Shown piece after piece: positions 10,712-20,735 of a stretch of DNA of 64,000 bases. Positions within the stretch are counted from its first letter, which is position 1, and every line of letters starts with the position of its first letter. The notes below the pieces were generated by a model. That model searched no databases. It saw nothing but the letters and a program-made list of their open reading frames with translations, and had not been told where the DNA came from. This DNA is from Piscinibacter defluvii (GTDB lineage: Bacteria > Pseudomonadota > Gammaproteobacteria > Burkholderiales > Burkholderiaceae_C): assembly GCF_004011805.1 (NCBI RefSeq), contig NZ_ML137196.1, forward strand, positions 799,401 to 863,400. The letters run 5' to 3'. The position numbers and the translations under genes are program-made.

Positions 10712-12163
10712 ATGAGCCAACCGACGTTGATCCGCGGCTACGAGGTCGTCATCGGCCTCGAGACGCATGCCCAGCTCTCGACGCAGTCCAAGGCCTTCAG
10801 CGGCGCCAGCACGCGCTTCGGCGCGGCGCCCAACACCCAGGCCTGCGCGGTGGACCTCGCGCTGCCCGGCACGCTGCCGGTGCTCAACCGCGGCGCGGTC
10901 GAGCGCGCAATCCGCTTCGGCCTGGCGGTCGGCGCGACGGTCGCGCCGCTGTCGATCTTCGCGCGCAAGAACTACTTCTACCCCGACCTGCCCAAGGGCT
11001 ACCAGATCAGCCAGTACGAGACGCCGGTGGTGCAGGGCGGCGAGGTCGAGTTCTACGTCGGCGAGGCGCGCCACGTGGTGCACCTGACCCGCGCCCACCT
11101 CGAGGAGGATGCCGGCAAGTCGCTGCACGAGGACTACCACGGCCTGACCGGCATCGACCTGAACCGCGCCGGCACGCCGCTGCTGGAGATCGTCACCGAG
11201 CCCGACATGCGCAGTTCGGCCGAGGCCGCGGCCTATGCGAAGGCCCTGCACGCGCTCGTCGTCTGGCTCGACATCTGCGACGGCAACATGCAGGAAGGCT
11301 CGTTCCGCTGCGACGCCAACGTCTCGGTGCGCCGGCCCGGCGCGCCGTTCGGCACGCGGCGCGAGATCAAGAACCTGAACAGCTTCAAGTTCCTGCAGCA
11401 GGCGATCGACTTCGAGGTGCAGTGGCAGATCGACCTGATCGAGGACGGCGGCAGCGTCCAGCAGGCCACCGTGCTGTTCGACCCGGCCAGCGGCGAGACA
11501 CGGGCGATGCGCACCAAGGAAGACGCGCACGACTACCGCTACTTCCCCGACCCCGACCTGCCGCCGCTGGTGATCGCCCCCGAGTGGGTCGAGCGCGTGA
11601 AGGGCCAGATGCCCGAGCTGCCGCGCGCGATGGGCGAGCGCTTCCAGCGCGAGTACGGCCTGCCGGCCTACGACGCGACGATGATGACGCAGTCCAAGGC
11701 CTTCGGCGCCTTCTACGAGGCGACCGCCAGGGCCTGCGGCCAGCCCAAGCTGGCGGCCAACTGGCTGATGGGCGAGGTCTCGCGCCGGCTCAATGCCGAG
11801 GACCAGTCCATCGAGGCGAGCCCGGTCTCGGCGGCGCAGCTGGCCGCGCTGATCGGCCGCATCGCCGACGGCACGATCTCCAACAACGGCGCCCGGCAGG
11901 TGTTCGATGCCCTGTGGAGCGGCGCGGGCCACGAGGTCGACGCGGTGATCGAGGCGCGCGGCCTGAAGCAGATGTCCGACAGCGGCGAGCTGGAGCGCAT
12001 CGTCGACGACGTGCTGGCGGCCAACGCGAAGTCCGTCGAGGAGTTCCGCGCCGGCAAGGAAAAGGCCTTCAACGCGCTGGTCGGCCAGGCCATGAAGGCG
12101 ACCAAGGGCAAGGCCAACCCGGCCCAGGTCAACGAGCTGCTGCGGAAGAAGCTAGGCGGGTGA
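10712..12163 (+). CDS. gatB: Asp/Glu-tRNA amidotransferase subunit B
   Basis: tRNA-binding kinase-like subunit of GatCAB, 483 residues. The N terminus [15 protein letters not shown] and the segments [18 protein letters not shown] and [18 protein letters not shown] are diagnostic. A C-terminal YqeY-like tail domain is present (NNGARQVF ... [11 protein letters not shown]). ATG at 10712 is chosen over an upstream in-frame start lying inside gatA. The final 12 bases overlap the convergent DUF4124 gene. Confidence 0.98.
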   Translation: MSQPTLIRGYEVVIGLETHAQLSTQSKAFSGASTRFGAAPNTQACAVDLALPGTLPVLNRGAVERAIRFGLAVGATVAPLSIFARKNYFYPDLPKGYQISQYETPVVQGGEVEFYVGEARHVVHLTRAHLEEDAGKSLHEDYHGLTGIDLNRAGTPLLEIVTEPDMRSSAEAAAYAKALHALVVWLDICDGNMQEGSFRCDANVSVRRPGAPFGTRREIKNLNSFKFLQQAIDFEVQWQIDLIEDGGSVQQATVLFDPASGETRAMRTKEDAHDYRYFPDPDLPPLVIAPEWVERVKGQMPELPRAMGERFQREYGLPAYDATMMTQSKAFGAFYEATARACGQPKLAANWLMGEVSRRLNAEDQSIEASPVSAAQLAALIGRIADGTISNNGARQVFDALWSGAGHEVDAVIEARGLKQMSDSGELERIVDDVLAANAKSVEEFRAGKEKAFNALVGQAMKATKGKANPAQVNELLRKKLGG

Positions 12164-12868
12164 CTTGGGTGCCGAGGCCGGCGCGGAGGCGGCCGGCGCG
12201 CTGGCCGGCAGCGCCGTCGGCAGCGGCCCGAGCGTGCCGGGCAGGGCACCGGCCCAGAGCTTGCGCAGGCGCTCGAGCTCGGCGTCGTACAGCGCGTTGA
12301 TGCGCACCAGCTCGGTCTGCTGGTTGGCAATCAGCGTGCGCTGCGCCTCCGTGGCCGCCTCGTTGCCCTCGATCTGCTGCTTGAGCTTCACCGGCAGCGG
12401 CTTGCCGACGTAGAACTCGGTCTCGTCGTTCAGCGGCTTGCGCTCCTTCTGCAGTCGCTCCAGGCGCGCCTCCGACACCTTCAGGCCCTTGCGCACGTCT
12501 TCCAGCGCCGCCTCGCGCGCCTTGTCGTGCGCCGCCTGGGTCGGGAAGCGCTGCAGCAGGTTGCGGTCGCGCCGCACCCATTCGCGCCGGTTGGCACGCT
12601 CCAGCGCGGCCTGCGCCTCCCGCTCCTCGGCCGCGGCGCGCTCGTCGGCGGTCATGGTCGGCGGCACGATGCGGCGCACCGAGCCGTCGGAGTTCAGCAG
12701 GCGCTGCTCGCGCGTCAGGCATTCGGCGATCGGCCGGTCGGAGGTGATGCGCTTGCCGTTGACCTCGCAGCTATAGATGCCCGGGCCCTGGGCCCGGACC
12801 GGCGCGCCGCCGCCCAGCAGCACGAGCGCTGCGAAGGCGGCCGGGACAGCGAGCTGGGTTGGACGCAT
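12152..12868 (-). CDS. Exported DUF4124-domain protein, unknown function
   Basis: 238-residue protein with a signal peptide ([22 protein letters not shown]) followed by a short DUF4124-like segment ([21 protein letters not shown]) with two cysteines. A long charged helical region rich in Arg, Glu and Gln follows (about 60-200), and the tail is Ala/Pro-rich. The function of DUF4124 proteins is not established. The ATG follows the pyrE stop directly (TGA-ATG), so it is co-transcribed with pyrE. Confidence 0.8.
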   Translation of the reverse strand: MRPTQLAVPAAFAALVLLGGGAPVRAQGPGIYSCEVNGKRITSDRPIAECLTREQRLLNSDGSVRRIVPPTMTADERAAAEEREAQAALERANRREWVRRDRNLLQRFPTQAAHDKAREAALEDVRKGLKVSEARLERLQKERKPLNDETEFYVGKPLPVKLKQQIEGNEAATEAQRTLIANQQTELVRINALYDAELERLRKLWAGALPGTLGPLPTALPASAPAASAPASAPKSPA

Positions 12869-13534
12869 TCAGACTCCGTACCGCTCCCGGTACGTCGCGA
12901 CGCTCGCGAAGTGAGCGCTCAGCGCCGGGTCGTCATTGGACGACAAGTATTGCAGCAAGTCGGAAAGCGTCGCAATCGAAACCACGGTCAATCCCAGTCG
13001 TTGCTGGACATACTGCACGGCCGACCAGGGTTGGTCGACACCGTTCTCGGCCGCCTTCTCCTGCCGGTCCAGCGCGATGGCCACGCCGCAGGGGGTGGCC
13101 CCCGCCGCCTGGATCATCGCGATCGACTCGCGCACCGACGTGCCGGCCGAGATCACGTCGTCGATGACCAGAACGCGCCCGACCACCTTTGCGCCGACCA
13201 GCGTGCCGCCTTCGCCGTGATCCTTGGCTTCCTTGCGGTTGTAGGCGAAGGGCACGTTGCGGCCGAGCCGTGCCAGCTCGATGGCCACCGCGGCCGCCAG
13301 GGTGATGCCCTTGTAGGCCGGGCCGAACAGCATGTCGAACGCGAGGCCGGAAGCCACCAGGCGCCGCGCATAGAATTCCGCCAGGCGGCCCAGCTTGGCG
13401 CCGTCGTCGAACAGGCCGGCGTTGAAGAAATAGGGCGACAGCCGCCCGGCCTTGGTCTTGAACTCACCGAATCGCAGCACGCCCGCCTGCACGGCGAAGC
13501 GGACGAAGTCCTGGGCGAGGGCGTCGGTGGTCAT
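12869..13534 (-). CDS. pyrE: Orotate phosphoribosyltransferase
   Basis: Pyrimidine biosynthesis enzyme joining orotate and PRPP to give OMP; 221 residues. The PRPP-binding motif VLVIDDVISAGTSVRES is clear, and the substrate region AYNRKEAKDHGEGG matches the flexible catalytic loop (Lys-rich, with His). The start MTTDALAQDF is preceded by a purine-rich AAGGAAG. It lies 12 bases from the divergent exonuclease III start and directly upstream of the DUF4124 gene. Confidence 0.96.
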   Translation of the reverse strand: MTTDALAQDFVRFAVQAGVLRFGEFKTKAGRLSPYFFNAGLFDDGAKLGRLAEFYARRLVASGLAFDMLFGPAYKGITLAAAVAIELARLGRNVPFAYNRKEAKDHGEGGTLVGAKVVGRVLVIDDVISAGTSVRESIAMIQAAGATPCGVAIALDRQEKAAENGVDQPWSAVQYVQQRLGLTVVSIATLSDLLQYLSSNDDPALSAHFASVATYRERYGV

Positions 13535-13546
13535 CCGGGGGCTTCC

Positions 13547-14332
13547 TTGTTCCGTCTCGTCACGCTGAACCTGAACGGCATCCGCTCGGCGGCCAGCAAG
13601 GGCTTCGAAGCCTGGGCCGAAGGCACGGCGGCCGATTGTATGGGGGTGCAGGAAGTCAAGGCCCAGCACGCCGACGTGGCCGGGCGCTTCGACACCGTGG
13701 CCGGCATGACCGGGCATTTCCACTTCGCCGAGAAGAAGGGCTACTCGGGCGTGGGCCTGTACACGCGCAAGAAGCCGAGCGCGGTGATCAGCGGCATCGG
13801 CAACCCCGAGTTCGACGCCGAGGGCCGCTACGTCGAGGCGCGCTTCGACAACGCGCGCCGCAAGCTCTCCATCATCAGCTGCTACTTCCCCAGCGGCAGC
13901 AGCGGCGAGGAGCGCCAGGCGGCCAAGTACCGCTTCCTGGCGCTGATCGCGCCGCACCTGGCCAGGCTGAAGGCGCAGCGCGAGTTCATCCTGGTGGGCG
14001 ACGTGAACATCGCCCACAAGGAGATCGACCTGAAGAACTGGAAGGGCAACCAGAAGAACAGCGGCTTCCTGCCCGAGGAACGCGCCTGGATGACCGGGCT
14101 GCTGGAGGACATCGGCCTGGTCGACGTGTTCCGCACGCTCAACCCGCACCCCGAGCAGTACACCTGGTGGAGCAACCGCGGCCAGGCCTGGGCCAAGAAC
14201 GTCGGCTGGCGGCTGGATTACCACCTGGCGACGCCCGGCATCGCGAAGAAGGCGGCGCGCGAGCACATCTACCTCGAGCAACGCTTCTCCGACCATGCCC
14301 CGCTGGTGATCGACTACGACTTCACCCTCTGA
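13547..14332 (+). CDS. xthA: Exodeoxyribonuclease III (AP endonuclease)
   Basis: DNA-repair nuclease of the EEP superfamily acting at abasic sites; 261 residues. Visible motifs are LVTLNLNGIRSA, metal-binding Glu in GVQEVKAQ, VGDVNIAHKEIDLKNWKGN, WTWW-type WWSNRGQAW, GWRLDYHLATPGI and the catalytic SDHAPLVIDYDF. TTG is taken as the start: it reads (M)FRLVTLNLNG, the normal N terminus, with a GGGGG run upstream and no better start before it. Divergent from pyrE with only 12 bases between start codons. Confidence 0.93.
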   Translation: MFRLVTLNLNGIRSAASKGFEAWAEGTAADCMGVQEVKAQHADVAGRFDTVAGMTGHFHFAEKKGYSGVGLYTRKKPSAVISGIGNPEFDAEGRYVEARFDNARRKLSIISCYFPSGSSGEERQAAKYRFLALIAPHLARLKAQREFILVGDVNIAHKEIDLKNWKGNQKNSGFLPEERAWMTGLLEDIGLVDVFRTLNPHPEQYTWWSNRGQAWAKNVGWRLDYHLATPGIAKKAAREHIYLEQRFSDHAPLVIDYDFTL

Positions 14333-14356
14333 CACTTCGACCGCGAGGAGCACGCC

Positions 14357-14938
14357 ATGCAGATCACGGACATCCTGGGCCAGATGGGCGGCCTGCGCTC
14401 GGTGGCGCGCGAACTCGGCATCGACGAGGCGCAGGCTGCGCGCGGCGCCGAGGCGCTGCTGCCGGCCATCCTCGGCGGCTTCAAGAAGCAGGCGCAGGCG
14501 CCGGCGGTCGGCCTGGAGGGCCTCGGCGGCCTGCTTGGCCAGCTCGGCGGCGCCGGCCTGGCCGACGAGGTGCTCGCGCCGCAACCCACCGACCTCGGCC
14601 GCGGCAACGACGTGCTGGGCCAGATCTTCGGCTCCAAGGACGTGAGCCGCACCGTGGCCGGCAACGCGGCCGCGCAGACCGGCCTGGACGCCGGCGTGCT
14701 GAAACAGATGCTGCCGATGCTGGCGATGCTGGTGGCCGGCGTGATGGCGCGCCAGGGCGGCGCGGCGGCGCCCCAGGCGGGCGGCCCGGGCGGCGGGCTC
14801 GGCGACCTGCTGGGCGGCCTGCTCGGCGGCGGCGCAGCGGCGGGTCGCGGCGGCGGCCTGGCGTCGATGCTCGACCTGGACGGCGACGGCAACCCGCTGG
14901 ACGACATCCTGCAGATGGCCGGCAAGGCGCTGCGCTAG
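14357..14938 (+). CDS. DUF937 (YidB-like) protein with C-terminal EF-hand-like loop
   Basis: 193-residue protein of the DUF937/YidB type, unknown function. An N-terminal helical repeat (MQITDILGQMGGLRSVARELGI ... LLPAILGGFKKQ) and a second repeat (LDAGVLKQMLPMLAMLVAGVM) are joined by Gly-rich linkers. The tail carries DLDGDGNPLDDIL, an EF-hand/dockerin-like calcium loop. No signal peptide is obvious. It follows xthA by 24 bases and its stop overlaps the convergent esterase gene. Confidence 0.82.
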   Translation: MQITDILGQMGGLRSVARELGIDEAQAARGAEALLPAILGGFKKQAQAPAVGLEGLGGLLGQLGGAGLADEVLAPQPTDLGRGNDVLGQIFGSKDVSRTVAGNAAAQTGLDAGVLKQMLPMLAMLVAGVMARQGGAAAPQAGGPGGGLGDLLGGLLGGGAAAGRGGGLASMLDLDGDGNPLDDILQMAGKALR

Positions 14939-15618
14939 CTGCGCTGGTCGTCCGCCAGCACCTTCAGCAGGAAGCCGTTCAGGTCGGCGATCTCCTCGGG
15001 CGACACCGAGTGCTCGATCGGGTACTCGTGCCACTCGACCGGCTGACCGAGTGCGCGCAGTTCGTCGCGCGAGCGCACGCCGCGTTCGAACACCACCACC
15101 GGGTCGTGCGTGCCGTGCGCCAGGAACAGCGGCGTGCCGGCATTGGCCGAACTGCGTTCGGCGGCGGTCGTCGCAGCCAGCGGCAGGTAACCCGACAGGC
15201 CCACCAGAGCGGCCAGCCGCTGCGGGTAGCGCAGGCCGGCCAGCAAGGTCATCGCGCAGCCCTGCGAGAAGCCCATCAGCACGATGCGCGACGCCGGCAT
15301 GCCACGCGCCACCTCGCGGTCGAGCAGCGCGGTGACCGCGACCAGCGACTCTCGCAGCCCGGCATCGTCCTCGCGGCGCTGGATCTCCGTGCCCAGCACG
15401 TCGTACCAGGCGCGCATGCGGTAGCCGCCGTTGATCGTCACCGGCCGCACCGGCGCGTGCGGGAAGACGAAGCGCACCGGACCGATGGCCGACAGGTCGA
15501 GCGCCTCGGCAACGGGCACGAAGTCGTTGCCGTCCGCGCCCAGGCCGTGCAGCACGACGATGCAGGCGCTCGGGTCGGGGCCGGTCTGGCCTTCCAGGGT
15601 CTCGAGCGGGGTCGTCAT
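14935..15618 (-). CDS. Carboxylesterase / phospholipase (alpha/beta hydrolase)
   Basis: 227-residue alpha/beta hydrolase of the carboxylesterase II / YpfH group. Nucleophile Ser lies in GFSQGCAM; the oxyanion segment is VVLHGLGADGNDF; the Asp and His are probably in AHGTHDPVV and YPIEHSVSPEEI. The start MTTPLETLEGQ is chosen over an upstream in-frame ATG because it gives the family N terminus. A GACAAT -10-like box lies 6 bases upstream, suggesting a leaderless mRNA. Confidence 0.9.
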   Translation of the reverse strand: MTTPLETLEGQTGPDPSACIVVLHGLGADGNDFVPVAEALDLSAIGPVRFVFPHAPVRPVTINGGYRMRAWYDVLGTEIQRREDDAGLRESLVAVTALLDREVARGMPASRIVLMGFSQGCAMTLLAGLRYPQRLAALVGLSGYLPLAATTAAERSSANAGTPLFLAHGTHDPVVVFERGVRSRDELRALGQPVEWHEYPIEHSVSPEEIADLNGFLLKVLADDQRS

Positions 15619-15624
15619 GGGCGG

Positions 15625-15630
15625 ATTGTC
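15625..15630 (-). promoter_or_regulatory. -10-like box GACAAT before the esterase gene
   Basis: GACAAT on the minus strand ends 6 bases from the esterase ATG, with no Shine-Dalgarno. It is one of a recurrent set of -10-like boxes at leaderless spacing in this window. It shares a 37-base divergent gap with the kinase promoter. Confidence 0.45.
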
Positions 15631-15642
15631 GCTCCGCCTCGG

Positions 15643-15648
15643 TAGAGT
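15643..15648 (+). promoter_or_regulatory. -10-like box TAGAGT before the P-loop kinase gene
   Basis: TAGAGT lies 7 bases before the kinase ATG with no Shine-Dalgarno, consistent with leaderless transcription. Its -35 zone would overlap the opposing esterase -10, so the two promoters may compete. Confidence 0.45.
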
Positions 15649-15655
15649 CGCGCCC

Positions 15656-17408
<1,753 letters not shown>

Positions 17409-17411
17409 GCC

Positions 17412-18053
17412 TTGGGTTTTTGCCGCCGCACCGTGCCGGTCACCGCCTTCCAGCAGAACTGCTCGCTCGTCTGGGACGACGCGACGATGCACGCCGCCGT
17501 GATCGACCCCGGCGGCGACCTGCCGCTGCTGCTGGCCACCGTCGAGGAACTCGGGCTCGAGCTCGAGCAGATCTGGCTGACCCACGCGCACATCGACCAC
17601 GCCGGCGCCACCGGCACCCTGGCGCGCACGCGCGGGCTGCCGATCGTCGGCCCGCACCCGGGCGACCAGTTCTGGATCGACGCGCTGCCGCAGCAGAGCC
17701 GCATGTTCGGCTTCCCGCCGGCCGAGGCCTTCGCGCCGACACGCTGGCTGGCCGACGGCGACACGGTGAGCGTCGGCGGCTGCACGCTCGAGGTGCGCCA
17801 CTGCCCGGGCCACACGCCGGGGCACGTGGTGTTCTTCGAGCCGAGCACGCGGCACGCCTTCGTCGGCGACGTGCTGTTCGCCGACAGCGTCGGCCGCACC
17901 GACTTCCCGCAGGGCGACTTCGACACCCTGGTGCGCTCGATCACCACGCGGCTGTGGCCGCTCGGCGACGACGTCAGCTTCACGCCCGGGCACGGACCGG
18001 AGAGCAGCTTCGGCCGCGAGCGGCGCAGCAACCCGTTCGTCGGCGGCACCTGA
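17412..18053 (+). CDS. Metallo-beta-lactamase-fold hydrolase (YcbL/glyoxalase II-like)
   Basis: 213-residue MBL-fold enzyme. The zinc-binding motif THAHIDHAG is clear; further ligands are in CPGHTPGHVVF, FVGDVLFADSVGRTDFP and TPGHGPESSFGRER, the pattern of the glyoxalase II-like YcbL group. The start is TTG at 17412, 3 bases after the asparaginase stop; (M)GFCRRTVPVTAFQQNCS is the expected N terminus. Co-transcription with ansB is likely. Substrate unknown. Confidence 0.9.
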   Translation: MGFCRRTVPVTAFQQNCSLVWDDATMHAAVIDPGGDLPLLLATVEELGLELEQIWLTHAHIDHAGATGTLARTRGLPIVGPHPGDQFWIDALPQQSRMFGFPPAEAFAPTRWLADGDTVSVGGCTLEVRHCPGHTPGHVVFFEPSTRHAFVGDVLFADSVGRTDFPQGDFDTLVRSITTRLWPLGDDVSFTPGHGPESSFGRERRSNPFVGGT

Positions 18054-18080
18054 GGGCCTGCGCCGCGGCCACGCCGGCGC

Positions 18081-18094
18081 GGTGAATATTCACC
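18081..18094. promoter_or_regulatory. 14-bp perfect palindrome upstream of the LuxR-type gene
   Basis: GGTGAATATTCACC is perfectly palindromic and stands out as AT-containing in a GC-rich gap. It ends 70 bases before the ATG of the LuxR-type regulator and overlaps a possible -35 (TTCACC, 18 bp from TACCTA). Candidate autoregulatory operator; the protein that binds it is unknown. Confidence 0.5.
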
Positions 18095-18164
18095 ACCTTC
18101 GACACGTTCGCTTACCTAAGCTGTTCTCCAACGGCGCCGTCCGACGCCGCCCCAGGAGGACAAG

Positions 18165-18881
18165 ATGCTGGAACTGCTGAATCGTTCGACCGCGGACCGT
18201 GCCCTGCTCGACGGCGCGTCGACCGCCTGGTTGGCCTACCGGGGGCCGGAACGGCGTACCGCGTCCTCGATCGGCTGGCGCTGGCTGGCCGCGGCGCTCA
18301 ACGAGATCGACTACGGCGTGCTGCTGCTCGACGAGGACGGCCAGGTGCTGCACGTCAACCGGATGGCCCGCGACGAGCTGGACGAATCGCACCCGCTGCA
18401 GCTGCTCGGGCGCGAGCTGCGGGCGCGCGAGTCCGAGGACGTGGCGCCGCTCGGCGATGCCCTGCGCCAGGCCAGCCGACGCGGCCTGCGCCGCCTGCTG
18501 ACGCTCGGCCAGAAGCACTTCCACCCGGTGGGCGTCTCGGTGGTGCCGCTGCCGGCGCTGGGCTGCGACGAACGCGGCGCGACGCTGGTGATCCTCGGCC
18601 GTCGCCGCGTGGGCGCCGAACTGGCGGTGGAGAGCTTCGCGCGCATCCACGGCCTGACCGGCGGCGAGACGCGCGTGCTGCTCGCCCTCAGCCTTGGCGA
18701 CCCGCCGGCCGAGATCGCCCGCGCGCACGGCGTGGCGATCAGCACCGTGCGCACCCAGATCGGCAGCATCCGCCAGAAGACCGGCGCGCCGAGCATCCGT
18801 GGCCTGCTGCGCCAGGTGGCGGCGCTGCCGCCGTTGATGGGGGTGCTGGTCGGCAGCCGGTTCAACGCGGCGGGCGAATGA
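18165..18881 (+). CDS. LuxR-family transcriptional regulator with PAS-like N terminus
   Basis: 238-residue regulator. An N-terminal PAS-like sensory region (about 35-150, with NEIDYGVLLLDEDGQVLHVNRMARDEL) is followed by a LuxR-type helix-turn-helix (about 165-225, GLTGGETRVLLALSLGDPPAEIA ... VAISTVRTQIGSIRQKTG). A strong AGGAGG lies 5 bases before the ATG. The last 20 bases overlap the convergent subtilase gene. Signal unknown. The palindrome upstream suggests autoregulation or control of neighbours. Confidence 0.88.
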   Translation: MLELLNRSTADRALLDGASTAWLAYRGPERRTASSIGWRWLAAALNEIDYGVLLLDEDGQVLHVNRMARDELDESHPLQLLGRELRARESEDVAPLGDALRQASRRGLRRLLTLGQKHFHPVGVSVVPLPALGCDERGATLVILGRRRVGAELAVESFARIHGLTGGETRVLLALSLGDPPAEIARAHGVAISTVRTQIGSIRQKTGAPSIRGLLRQVAALPPLMGVLVGSRFNAAGE

Positions 18882-20715
18882 TCGGCACGTTCGATGGGAG
18901 GCTACGCTCCTGAGTGGACGCTTCCAATGCAGCCTTGATGCCGGCGGCGTCGTAGAGCCCCTGCTCCCACATCTGGCAGGCCACGCGCCGCGTGACGATC
19001 GGCGCGGCCACGCTGGTGCCGCTCATGCGGACGCGGCTGCCGCTGCGGGCGCCGGCAGCCACCAGCCCGGTGTCGGCGGCGCCAGCGTCGGCCGGAGCTG
19101 CCAGGTCGATGCCGCGCAGGCGCGGCCGCACCGCGTCGGGGTTGCAGCGCGACGAGTACGAGCGCTCGTCCCCACCCCGCAGGCCGACCGCGCCGACCAC
19201 CAACGGCCCGGGCTCGCAGGCCAGGTCACTGACTGTCGTGTCGCCCGGCACCCGCGCACCAACCACTTCGTCGAAGGCCGACTGCAGCGGCTGGTCGAAA
19301 CCGAGCGGCGGCTCGTCGCGCTGGATCCAGGCGTGAAGGTGCACCGCACGCCCGGCATCGCGATTGCGCATCTCGACCTGCCAGCGCCCCGGCGACGCTG
19401 CGGCCCGTCGGCCGGCCACCGGTGCCAGCGACAGCAGCGCCATCGCCCGGCCACCAGCCATCGCCCGCAGCGCCACGCGCGCCACGAGCCGCCCGTCGCC
19501 ACGGCGCAGCTCCCAGGCCTGGCCCACCAGGCAGCCAGCCTCGAGCCGGTCGCCGCCGGGCGGGGTGACGCTCAGTTCGACGTCGACCGGCTCGCCATCC
19601 TCCGAGTGCATCCACAGCTCGAGGAAGCTGTCGGTGATGTCGTTCGGCTGCAGCCGCCACGCGAGGCGGGCGCTGCCATCCGGTGCGGCAGGCAGCGTGC
19701 CGCTGGCGCTCCAGCGCTGCGCCTGCGCATTGCCTGCCGAGATGACCAGCACCAGGTTGCTGCTGCGCAGCGCGAGAAGCTCCTGCAGCGCTCCGGAGAT
19801 GAGCGACGTGCCGTCGTGCGGGCCGCCGAACATGCCGACGCTCAGGTTGACGACGACCTGCGCTCCCGGCCCGGCACGCTCGACGATGAAGCGCACCGCG
19901 TCGAGCCAGAACGGTGCTGGCGTGGCGCCGGTGGTGTCGCCGCGCTCGAGGGTCGGCAGGCTGACCAGGATCAGCTCGGCGGTGGTGGCGGCATCATCGA
20001 AGGCCGGCTTGGCCGAGTCCGCCGTGGCCGGCTCGCTGCCGACCAGCCCCGCCGCCACGTCGGCGACGAAGGTGCCGTGCCACGCGTCGGGCCTTGCGCC
20101 GGGTGCGCTGCCGGTGTAGCCGAGCTCGGCATAGAGCTCGCGCTCGGACTCGCCCGCCGCCAACCTGGCGATCAACGTGTCGATCGCGCCGCGGTCCAGT
20201 TCGCGGCCATAGCCGACGTCGCGCGGGCGCTGCCACGGGCCGCTCGGCCGGCGCGACTGGTCCCACAGGCTGAGGATGCGCGTCTGACCGCTCTCCACGC
20301 CGGAGGCGGACTTGCGGAACACGCGATTCAGGAACGCGAAGTCCCGGTCGACGACACCGACCACGAGCCGCCGCCGCTCCTCGGGCACCGCGGACAAGGT
20401 GCCGTCCACGGCCCCGGCCGCGATGGGCCAGCCGAACTCCATGGCCTCGACCTCCTCGGCGAGCCGGCCCAGCCCGGCGATCGGTGCGTGGCCGACGCAG
20501 AAGTCCGTCGGCGCCCGCCGGTAGAGCCCGGGCGCGTTCAGCAGGCCGTCCTGCTCGAGCCGGTCGATGGTGTCTCCCGGACGCAGGCGCAGCAGCACCG
20601 GCACGCGGGCACCGGGCAGGCCTGCTGCGGCATGGCCGGCGAAGCCAGTGGCCTCGCTCCAGGCCAGGTAGGGCTCGGCCGCCTGTGCCGGCCCGTTCAC
20701 GATGTTCCACGGCAT
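18862..20715 (-). CDS. S8 subtilisin-like serine protease, cytoplasmic type
   Basis: 617-residue subtilase-domain protein without a signal peptide. A complete triad is visible: Asp about 123 in VVGVVDRDFAFLN (not the usual D-S/T-G), His about 213 in WHGTFVADVAAG (Phe replaces the usual second His), oxyanion Asn about 329 in VISAGN, and Ser about 568 in SGTSVAAPIVTR. A region of about 150 residues is inserted between Asn and Ser. The start MPWNIVNG is chosen because AGGAG precedes it. Probably an operon with the haloperoxidase gene 20 bases upstream. Substrate unknown. Confidence 0.85.
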   Translation of the reverse strand: MPWNIVNGPAQAAEPYLAWSEATGFAGHAAAGLPGARVPVLLRLRPGDTIDRLEQDGLLNAPGLYRRAPTDFCVGHAPIAGLGRLAEEVEAMEFGWPIAAGAVDGTLSAVPEERRRLVVGVVDRDFAFLNRVFRKSASGVESGQTRILSLWDQSRRPSGPWQRPRDVGYGRELDRGAIDTLIARLAAGESERELYAELGYTGSAPGARPDAWHGTFVADVAAGLVGSEPATADSAKPAFDDAATTAELILVSLPTLERGDTTGATPAPFWLDAVRFIVERAGPGAQVVVNLSVGMFGGPHDGTSLISGALQELLALRSSNLVLVISAGNAQAQRWSASGTLPAAPDGSARLAWRLQPNDITDSFLELWMHSEDGEPVDVELSVTPPGGDRLEAGCLVGQAWELRRGDGRLVARVALRAMAGGRAMALLSLAPVAGRRAAASPGRWQVEMRNRDAGRAVHLHAWIQRDEPPLGFDQPLQSAFDEVVGARVPGDTTVSDLACEPGPLVVGAVGLRGGDERSYSSRCNPDAVRPRLRGIDLAAPADAGAADTGLVAAGARSGSRVRMSGTSVAAPIVTRRVACQMWEQGLYDAAGIKAALEASTQERSLPSNVPIIRPPR

Positions 20716-20735
20716 GGTGGGCTCCTGCGCTCGAT

